From JAHJQQ01 sp963737555 (GTDB lineage: Bacteria; Pseudomonadota; Gammaproteobacteria; Thiohalobacterales; Thiohalobacteraceae): DNA of 64,000 bases. The position numbers were made by a program, and so were the translations under genes. The stretch is from contig CAVTTB010000002.1 in assembly GCA_963737555.1 (NCBI GenBank), positions 310,001-374,000 on the forward strand, read 5' to 3'. Numbering within the stretch: the first letter of the stretch is position 1; every line of letters starts with the position of its first letter. Of the stretch, positions 58,156 to 64,000 are shown one piece after another. Below the pieces are notes generated by a model, which did no database searches, was not told the origin of the DNA, and was given only the letters and a program-made list of their open reading frames with translations.

Positions 58156-58869
58156 TTATTTTCTGGAATGGAAGCGGCCCAAGGCCAAACCGACAAGGCC
58201 ACTCGCGAACAGCCACGCCGCGGCGGGAATCGGCACTGGCGGTATCAAGGCAAACGAAGTCACGACACCCTCCAGGTGCAGAAAATAACGTACCCCGCCA
58301 AACCCCGAGGGATCGCCGAGCGGAACCGTTGCCGCGTAATTCAGGGTATAGCTATCCCCATAGATACCACTCCAGTCCAAGCGCGCCACACCGTTGCTGT
58401 AACCCGTGCAGTAGACGCCGGCCGTGCTGCAATTGAGCGGCGTCCAGCTGCCCGAGTTCAAGGGCGTGGAAACGCTATTCCAGAACCAGGACCAGCCGCT
58501 GAAATTCAATCCACTCGTCGTTCCACCTGTCACGGGCGCGGTGGTGTAATGGCCACCAGGGAATCCAAAAAACTGGTAATTATCGATCTCGCCCGGAGAC
58601 TGCGTTACACCCACCACGATTCCGCCCGCCGAGCCGGGAGAGATTGCCGTCTTTTCCACGTTCGCTATTTTTGAATTCGCATCGCAATCGCACATGAAAT
58701 ACGAACCGCTGGTCACGTTGAAGAAGTTTCCGTTCGAATCAAATTGCGGCGCACCGGGCGTGATGGTCAGTAAATCGCCCCCCAGAAGCATCGCCGCCTG
58801 CGCAGCCAGGCCCGTCGAACCCAGCACCACCGCTAGACTGCCGCACAACACTGTCTTCTGTATCTTCAT
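58156..58869 (-). CDS. PEP-CTERM surface protein (array member 5)
   Basis: 237 residues from ATG 58869, with GGAGGAAACGGTA upstream. Signal peptide ends LAAQAAML. Residues 61-72 (DCDANSKIANVE) fit the EF-hand-like loop. The body has VTGGTTSGLNFSGWSWFW, GYSNGVARLDWSGIYGDSYT and LNYAATVPLGDPSGFGGVRY. The tail is PPVPIPAAAWLFASGLVGLA plus LGRFHSRK. Its stop is ten bases before the TPR-sulfotransferase start. Confidence 0.9.
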   Translation of the reverse strand: MKIQKTVLCGSLAVVLGSTGLAAQAAMLLGGDLLTITPGAPQFDSNGNFFNVTSGSYFMCDCDANSKIANVEKTAISPGSAGGIVVGVTQSPGEIDNYQFFGFPGGHYTTAPVTGGTTSGLNFSGWSWFWNSVSTPLNSGSWTPLNCSTAGVYCTGYSNGVARLDWSGIYGDSYTLNYAATVPLGDPSGFGGVRYFLHLEGVVTSFALIPPVPIPAAAWLFASGLVGLALGRFHSRK

Positions 58870-58939
58870 TACCGTTTCCTCCTTATGAATGCGCCTGCGC
58901 GCCATTGTTGTTGACTGCCTTATCTTAATAAATGATCTC

Positions 58940-60763
58940 TTACCCAAGCCCCGCCCGATTACCGCCCCCCACTCCCTCGACATACCGTTCCCACATCCCG
59001 AGATAAGCCTGTTCCAAATGGCGCGTGAATCGTGGCGCGTCGCACAGGGGCGACGCCGCCATACGCGAACGCAATGCTTGGTGCAGTCGACTCAGGCAAT
59101 CGAGATCGGTCGCCAGCTTGATGGCCGTTTCGATGTACGCCTCAGGGGTGTTCGCTATCAGTTCCGGAAGACCCAGATTGCTTAATTGGCTCACGCCCAC
59201 CCTACCCGCGTGCGTGGCGCCTGCCAGGGTGACAACGGGCACGCCCATCCATAGCGCCTCACAGCTTGTGGTGGTGCCGTTGTAGGGGAAAGTGTCTAGG
59301 CCGATGTCGATCGCCCGATAACGTTCGAGATGAGCCGTCTGGATCGCATCATGGCCAAGTAGCTCAAGCCGGTTGGCCCCAATCCTCGCATTCGCAAAAA
59401 GCTCGCGAACATATCTCTGGGTGATATTCGCGCCTAGCCCGAAATTCTTCAGCACTAGGCGCGAACCGGGCACGGCTTGCAGGATCTTGGCCCAGATCGC
59501 GATCAACTCCGGTGAAATTTTTGCCTGGTGATTGAAGGAACCGAACGTAACATAACCGTTCGCTCGCGCCGGGAGTTCCGACACCTCGGGCGCGTTCTCC
59601 GATGGCTTGTAACAGGAAAAACACTCCGGTAGACGTACTAGCGCTTCGGAGTGGAGATGCTCGGTCATGCCCACGGGATCCGCAAAGCCATCCGTAATAC
59701 GGTAGTCCATGACGGATAAACCAGTGGTACTGGGGTAGCCAAGCCACGCGACCTGGATCGGTGCCGGTTTACGGCAAAACACCAATAACCGATTCAACGC
59801 CGTATGACCATTCAAATCGACCAGAATATCGATCTGATCATCGCGTATTTGCTTGGCTACTGCATCGTCCGACATGCGGGTGATATCGCACCACTGATCC
59901 GCAAGCGTCTTCAGGCGCTCGGTCACCTCATCTTCCTGGGTGTTATTGGAATAGCAGACGATCTCGAAGCGGTTGTGATCGTGGTTTTCCAAAACCGACT
60001 CGATAAACCAGGTCACCGAATGCTGCTTGAAATCGGAGGAGACATAGCCAACTTTAATTCGGCGCTCAATTGAAAGTGAGTTAGCGTGCTTCTGGATGGA
60101 GGCGGCAAACCGCGGCTCATAGCGCTTCGCGAAGTCCAGATGCATGTTATAGACGGAACCCGGGTCGCCATTAAAAACGTAATTGAGCGCAAACAGCATA
60201 TTGCTATTGGCGTCGACGTAATCCGGTCTGATCTGTAGTGCGCGCTTGTAATGAGCGAGCGCCTGACTGATCTTGCCTTGCGCCGTCAGCACCAACCCCA
60301 GATTATTGTGCGCCTCGGCAAACTCCGGATTCAGCGCTATCGCCCGCTCATAATGCGGGGCGGCCTGATCCATTTTATTCTGTCCCGTTAGCACAAGTGC
60401 GAGATTGCAGTGTGCCTCGGCGTGAGTGGGATTCAGCGCCAGCGCGCGCTCATATTGCGCTGCGGCCTCTGCCATCCTGCCCAGCGCCGCCAGTGCATTG
60501 CCCAGGTTGTTGTGGGCCTGTGCATCCGCTCTTAATGAGAGGGACAGGGCAAACTGCTCGGCCGCTTGCTCCATCAAACCTTGCTCTGCTAGACGATTGC
60601 CCGACTCGTACAGGCGGCGGGCTTCCTCAAACACACCCGGTTTTAGTTGCTGCCCAACCGCGGCCGGCTTCACACGCTGCTGTGGGCCCTCACTCCCACA
60701 GCAGCGCTTATATTTCTTGCCGGACCCGCACGGGCAAGGATCGTTGCGTCCAGGGCAGGTCAT
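58940..60763 (-). CDS. SEC-C/TPR/GT41 O-GlcNAc-transferase-like glycosyltransferase, second copy
   Basis: 607 residues with the same plan as the gene at 51444. SEC-C motif at residues 6-22 (RNDPCPCGSGKKYKRCC). About five TPR units (DAQAHNNLGNALAALGRMAE, HAEAHCNLALVLTGQNKMDQ, EFAEAHNNLGLVLTAQGKIS). Catalytic GT41 region: IKVGYVSSDFKQHSVTWFIE, DILVDLNGHTALNRL, VAWLGYPSTTGLSVMDYRIT, YVTFGSFNHQAK, PYNGTTTSCEALWMGVPVVT. The ATG overlaps the stop of the PEP-CTERM gene 60760 by 4 bases, so enzyme and presumed substrate are translationally coupled. Confidence 0.92.
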   Translation of the reverse strand: MTCPGRNDPCPCGSGKKYKRCCGSEGPQQRVKPAAVGQQLKPGVFEEARRLYESGNRLAEQGLMEQAAEQFALSLSLRADAQAHNNLGNALAALGRMAEAAAQYERALALNPTHAEAHCNLALVLTGQNKMDQAAPHYERAIALNPEFAEAHNNLGLVLTAQGKISQALAHYKRALQIRPDYVDANSNMLFALNYVFNGDPGSVYNMHLDFAKRYEPRFAASIQKHANSLSIERRIKVGYVSSDFKQHSVTWFIESVLENHDHNRFEIVCYSNNTQEDEVTERLKTLADQWCDITRMSDDAVAKQIRDDQIDILVDLNGHTALNRLLVFCRKPAPIQVAWLGYPSTTGLSVMDYRITDGFADPVGMTEHLHSEALVRLPECFSCYKPSENAPEVSELPARANGYVTFGSFNHQAKISPELIAIWAKILQAVPGSRLVLKNFGLGANITQRYVRELFANARIGANRLELLGHDAIQTAHLERYRAIDIGLDTFPYNGTTTSCEALWMGVPVVTLAGATHAGRVGVSQLSNLGLPELIANTPEAYIETAIKLATDLDCLSRLHQALRSRMAASPLCDAPRFTRHLEQAYLGMWERYVEGVGGGNRAGLG

Positions 60764-61467
60764 TTACGTACACGCCTCCATGCCAGCAGTCCGAACAGAC
60801 CACTGCCGAACAACCATGCCGCCGCGGGCACCGGCACGAAACCATCACCCTCCCCCACCGGCCCCACTGTACCCTCAAGATGAATAAAATAGTGCACGCC
60901 GCCGAAATACGAGGGATCTTCGAGGGGTACCGTTGCAGCGTAATCCAACGTATAGCTATTCCCATAGATACCGTTCCAGTCGAAACGTGCTACGCCATTG
61001 CTGTAGCCTGTGCAGGGTATGCCAAACGAGGCGCAATTGATCGGCACCCATGAACCCGAACCCAGGGGCGTCGAGAGCCCCCACCAATCTATGTTCCAAC
61101 CGCTGAAGTCCAACCCGCTGGTGGTTCCGCCTGTCACCGGCGATGTGGTGTAGTGTCCGGCTATCGTATTCCAATACGGCTGCGTATCAATTGCACCCGG
61201 CGGCTGGGTCACACCAATCACAATCCCTCTATCCCAAGCCGGCACCATCGGTGTTTTCTGGTAATTGCGAAGACGCGAATCCCCATGATATTCAAACGAG
61301 AAATAAGAACCGCTGGTGACATTCATCAGATAGCCATTCGAGTCATATACCGGCACACCGGCATTTATACTCAGGAAATCGCCCGTCTGCAGCGTGGCCG
61401 CCTGCGCGCCGAGCGCAGCAGTACCCAGCACCGCTGCCAGCGTGATATTCAATGTCGTTTTGTTCAT
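60760..61467 (-). CDS. PEP-CTERM surface protein (array member 6)
   Basis: 235 residues from ATG 61467, with GAGGGGAGAG upstream. Signal peptide ends LGAQAATL. The EF-hand-like position reads EYHGDSRLRNYQ and has lost most ligand residues. The rest matches the array: VTGGTTSGLDFSGWNIDWWG, GYSNGVARFDWNGIYGNSYT, LDYAATVPLEDPSYFGGVHY. The tail is FVPVPAAAWLFGSGLFGLLA plus WRRVRK. It overlaps the GT41 gene. Confidence 0.9.
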   Translation of the reverse strand: MNKTTLNITLAAVLGTAALGAQAATLQTGDFLSINAGVPVYDSNGYLMNVTSGSYFSFEYHGDSRLRNYQKTPMVPAWDRGIVIGVTQPPGAIDTQPYWNTIAGHYTTSPVTGGTTSGLDFSGWNIDWWGLSTPLGSGSWVPINCASFGIPCTGYSNGVARFDWNGIYGNSYTLDYAATVPLEDPSYFGGVHYFIHLEGTVGPVGEGDGFVPVPAAAWLFGSGLFGLLAWRRVRK

Positions 61468-61571
61468 ATCTCTCCCCTCTTTATTGGTCGTTTTTTACCC
61501 GCTCACTGCGTTAGTGCACACGCCATGTATCTTGGCAATTCCGGACTGACCCGGATGAAATGCCGCCCGCT

Positions 61572-63197
61572 TCAACACTCCGACCGGCGCAGAATGAAAA
61601 CATACCCTGGTATCGGGATACTGTTTTCCGTGCGCACAGTGACGTGACCGAAGTCGACCTCGTCCAGCATCTGGGCCTGCGCCAACTCGCGTATATAGCG
61701 GCTCGATTGGGCATAACGGCCCGTGGTTTGCAGTTGGTAGGTTTTCGAATCGTCCACCGCCTCGAGCGAGAATGCAAAATAACCTCCGGGTTTCAGTGCG
61801 GTCGTGCAGGCTGCGAACACCCCGGCCAGATCTCCGACGTAGATGAACACGTCGGTGGCGATGATGAGGTCATAGACGGGACCGGATGCTTGCAGGAATG
61901 CAGTGATATCTTCCCGATGCAAGTCATCATAGATCCCGCGCTCGCTCGCCTTGCCGATCATTGCCGCGGAGAGATCGACGCCGATCAGCCGTTCCGCAAT
62001 ATCACGAAACAATGGGCCACAGAGGCCGGTGCCACAACCCAGATCGAGCACGTTGAGCCGCACCTGTGATTGGCCAAGCACGCGTCCCACCGCAGCACGC
62101 AGGAACTCCGGAATACGGTATTGCAGTTCCTCTACCAGATGTTTGTCGAAACGACTGGCGTAATCGTCGAACAATCTGATGACGTAATCAGCAGGCGCGG
62201 TACTGGGTGTGGGAGCTTTTCCGAGCATGGACAGCACATAGAGCGCTACGACATGGTCGGGCTTGAAGCGTAATATCTGTTCAAAGCATTCAGCAGCGCT
62301 TTTGTCTCCTTGGGCCATAAGCAGCCGCCCCAGGTTGTGATGCGCGTCGATGAAATCCGGGCTGAGCCGCACGGCCTCGCGGTAACTCGCCTCGGCCTCG
62401 GCCATCGGTCGTCCGAGTTCCTGTTGCAGCACACCCAGGTTGTAATGCACGTGTGATTGGTGCGGGTTGATCCGCAGGGCCTGGTGATAGCTGGCCAGGG
62501 CACTGTCGAGGTGACCCTGCTTATAGTGCAATGAACCGAGACCGACGTGCGCATCGGCACATCCTGGGTTCAAGCACAATGCCTGTTCATAATGGCTACG
62601 TGCCTCGTCGAGCCGGTTTTCCATTTTGCATACATTGCCCAACTCCAGATGTGCATCCGCAAGCCGGGGATCCAGGACAAGAGCCTGCCGCAGCGCGTTT
62701 TCCGCTTCCTGCCATCGCTCCGTCCGCGCATGGGCACGGCCGAGCATGGCCCATGCCATAGCCAGCGCCGGTTGCTGCGCCAGCACCGCCCGGTAATGTT
62801 CCACCGCCTCATCGAGCTTTTCGCGGCGGACCAAGGCGTTTGCAAGATTCATGTGCGCATCGAGCGAATCGGGGTCCAACTCAAGCGTACGTCTAGAGCA
62901 TTGCTCAGCCTCTTCCATTTCGTCGAGTTGACCGAGCAAGCCACCGAGCAAGCCACCGAGCATTATCCAGGCTTCTGAGTGATCAGGGTCGATCTTTACC
63001 GTTTGGCGCAGATGACTAACGGCTTCCAGCGTTTGGCCGAGCTCGCGCTTAATCGCACCGAGCATCAACTGAGCTTCGGCGTCTCGCGGATCAAACCCGG
63101 ATATCCGCTCAAACAAGTCGCAAGCCTGTGCTAATTCGCCTACCTCAATCAATGCCAGCGCCTGTTCTCGGAGTTCATCGTAATCGGATTGTTTCAT
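61572..63197 (-). CDS. TPR protein with C-terminal SAM-dependent methyltransferase domain, second copy
   Basis: 541 residues from ATG 63197 (MKQSDYDELREQALALIEVG); the open frame upstream to 63563 only shadows the neighbouring PEP-CTERM gene. About nine TPR units fill residues 5-330 (DSLDAHMNLANALVRREKLD, RLADAHLELGNVCKMENRLD, DFIDAHHNLGRLLMAQGDKS). A small tandem duplication gives GGLLGGLLG at about residue 80. The methyltransferase domain has DYVIRLFDDYASRFDKHLVE, LDLGCGTGLCGPLFRDI, GVDLSAAMIGKASERGIYDD, DLIIATDVFIYVGDLAGVF. The end (PIPGYVFILRRSEC) matches the paralogue at 49730. Confidence 0.9.
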   Translation of the reverse strand: MKQSDYDELREQALALIEVGELAQACDLFERISGFDPRDAEAQLMLGAIKRELGQTLEAVSHLRQTVKIDPDHSEAWIMLGGLLGGLLGQLDEMEEAEQCSRRTLELDPDSLDAHMNLANALVRREKLDEAVEHYRAVLAQQPALAMAWAMLGRAHARTERWQEAENALRQALVLDPRLADAHLELGNVCKMENRLDEARSHYEQALCLNPGCADAHVGLGSLHYKQGHLDSALASYHQALRINPHQSHVHYNLGVLQQELGRPMAEAEASYREAVRLSPDFIDAHHNLGRLLMAQGDKSAAECFEQILRFKPDHVVALYVLSMLGKAPTPSTAPADYVIRLFDDYASRFDKHLVEELQYRIPEFLRAAVGRVLGQSQVRLNVLDLGCGTGLCGPLFRDIAERLIGVDLSAAMIGKASERGIYDDLHREDITAFLQASGPVYDLIIATDVFIYVGDLAGVFAACTTALKPGGYFAFSLEAVDDSKTYQLQTTGRYAQSSRYIRELAQAQMLDEVDFGHVTVRTENSIPIPGYVFILRRSEC

Positions 63198-63256
63198 CGG
63201 AATTCCATCTGACACTGTTTTGAATGTACATCGTTGGCCTGAGCGCCGACCCAGGT

Positions 63257-63970
63257 TCAGGTACTGGACTTGCGCCGAACGACACCTAACAACCCTACTA
63301 GGCCCGAACCGAACAGCCAAACTGCCGCAGGAACCGGGACCTCCGGCACAATTGACGCCACGACACCCTCCAGGTGCAGGAAGTAGCGCACGCCGCCGAA
63401 GCCAGACGGATCGCCGACCGGCACGGTCGCCGAGTAGTCGAGGGTGTAGGCCGAGCCGTACACACCGCTCCACGCGAAGTTCGCCACACCGTTGCTGTAG
63501 CCCGTGCCCCAGGCGCCGCCACCCATGTTGATGGCGGGGATGCCGTTCCAAGTCGTGGTCCAACCGCTGAAGTCCAAGCCAGCGCTGGTACTACCGGTGA
63601 TGCCCACCGTGGTGTAGTCACTCCCGACATTGGCCAGGAAGGCCCATGGAGCGTCAATTGCGTTAGTATCACCGCTGGTAAACCAACCAGAATGGCTAGC
63701 CCCCGGGGAGGTAGCCTGACCGATGATGATGCCGGTCGTACCCATGGAGAGCGATGATTTCTCGGCACCAGCAATTTTACTGTTGCCGTCAGTATCCATG
63801 GCGAAATAGGAACCGCTTGCGACCCCAATCTGGTTTCCGTTCCCATCATAGGCATAAATGCCCGTGTTCAGGGTAAGCTGGTCGCCGTTGTTGAGCACGG
63901 CGGCCTGGGCACCGATGGCCGCAAAACCCAGCACCGCTGCCAGCGTGGTGTTCAATGTCGTTTTGTTCAT
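63257..63970 (-). CDS. PEP-CTERM surface protein (array member 7)
   Basis: 237 residues from ATG 63970, with GAGGAGAG upstream. Signal peptide ends IGAQAAVL. Residues 59-70 (DTDGNSKIAGAE) form an EF-hand-like loop. The body has ITGSTSAGLDFSGWTTTWNG, GYSNGVANFAWSGVYGSAYT and LDYSATVPVGDPSGFGGVRY. The tail is EVPVPAAVWLFGSGLVGLLG plus VVRRKSST. It is very like member 2 at 54171. It precedes the TPR-methyltransferase by 59 bases; the array may continue beyond the window. Confidence 0.9.
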   Translation of the reverse strand: MNKTTLNTTLAAVLGFAAIGAQAAVLNNGDQLTLNTGIYAYDGNGNQIGVASGSYFAMDTDGNSKIAGAEKSSLSMGTTGIIIGQATSPGASHSGWFTSGDTNAIDAPWAFLANVGSDYTTVGITGSTSAGLDFSGWTTTWNGIPAINMGGGAWGTGYSNGVANFAWSGVYGSAYTLDYSATVPVGDPSGFGGVRYFLHLEGVVASIVPEVPVPAAVWLFGSGLVGLLGVVRRKSST

Positions 63971-64000
63971 GTTTCTCTCCTCTATTGTTAGTGGTTGTTT

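Noticed and set aside
62919..62965. Short tandem repeat (CCGAGCAAGCCA units) inside the TPR-methyltransferase as a regulatory repeat
   Set aside because: It keeps the frame and only adds a GGLLGGLLG stretch in a TPR linker; a small in-frame duplication explains it.
63198..63563. N-terminal extension of the TPR-methyltransferase
   Set aside because: It only reads the neighbouring PEP-CTERM gene in another frame; ATG 63197 gives a normal protein start.

Overview
The window is high-GC proteobacterial chromosome, most likely from a free-living, facultatively denitrifying gammaproteobacterium. The evidence is the gene order rhlB-trxA-rho, the block accB-accC-prmA-(zinc ribbon/DUF3426)-dusB-fis-purH-purD, a complete N2O-reductase locus, type II secretion genes and many proteins with PEP-CTERM/VPLPA-type sorting tails. 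I cannot name a genus from sequence alone.

Layout. 1-1.7 kb: end of a spermidine/putrescine ABC transporter (potC, potD). 1.7-2.8 kb: a Tat-exported Cys-rich copper-storage (Csp-like) protein and a small PEP-CTERM protein, each next to a near-identical terminator hairpin. 3.2-8.0 kb: ilvD, then an RLAN-type RimK ATP-grasp ligase paired with a GNAT/C39-peptidase fusion. 8.3-17.3 kb: nosZ-nosR-nosD-nosF-nosY-nosL with FNR/DNR-type boxes ahead of both nosZ and nosR, followed by two small coupled ORFs. 17.7-21.4 kb: argE, argA, cpdA. 21.5-22.7 kb: a HAF-repeat PEP-CTERM protein. 23-32.6 kb: a long minus-strand run, gspC-D-E-F, a small exported protein, a matrixin-like metalloprotease with two PPC-like domains, two unknown small proteins and an MFS transporter. 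32.6-36 kb: rhlB, trxA, rho. 36-38.6 kb: glgP. 38.9-48.6 kb: purD, purH, fis, dusB, zinc-ribbon/DUF3426 protein, prmA, accC, accB, aroQ.

The accessory end (48.7-64 kb) is the most unusual part. Seven related PEP-CTERM proteins, all on the minus strand, alternate with enzymes that each carry TPR repeats: two SEC-C/TPR/GT41 (OGT/SPINDLY-type) glycosyltransferases, one TPR-sulfotransferase and one TPR-methyltransferase. A second TPR-methyltransferase and a plain sulfotransferase lie beside the array. Each enzyme gene of the array lies directly downstream of a PEP-CTERM gene, in one case with a 4-bp overlap and in another with a 10-base gap. I infer a set of surface-destined substrates encoded with their own cytoplasmic modification enzymes. 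Five of the seven substrates also carry a 12-residue EF-hand-like loop. No exosortase is encoded in the window.

Two general points affect the annotation. First, at least 17 single-base frame breaks, nearly all looking like one extra base, interrupt conserved and partly essential genes between 0.8 and 47.8 kb (potD, ilvD, nosZ, nosR, purD, prmA, accB and others). None is seen in the 49.7-64 kb array. They look like uncorrected insertion errors, so broken genes are annotated as whole genes. Second, intergenic spaces are filled with several dispersed palindromic repeat families (CTTGGCG-type, CCACGGAA-type, a 21-bp-arm GC-rich palindrome, a GGGGACAGA-type pair). I found no tRNA, rRNA or CRISPR array.
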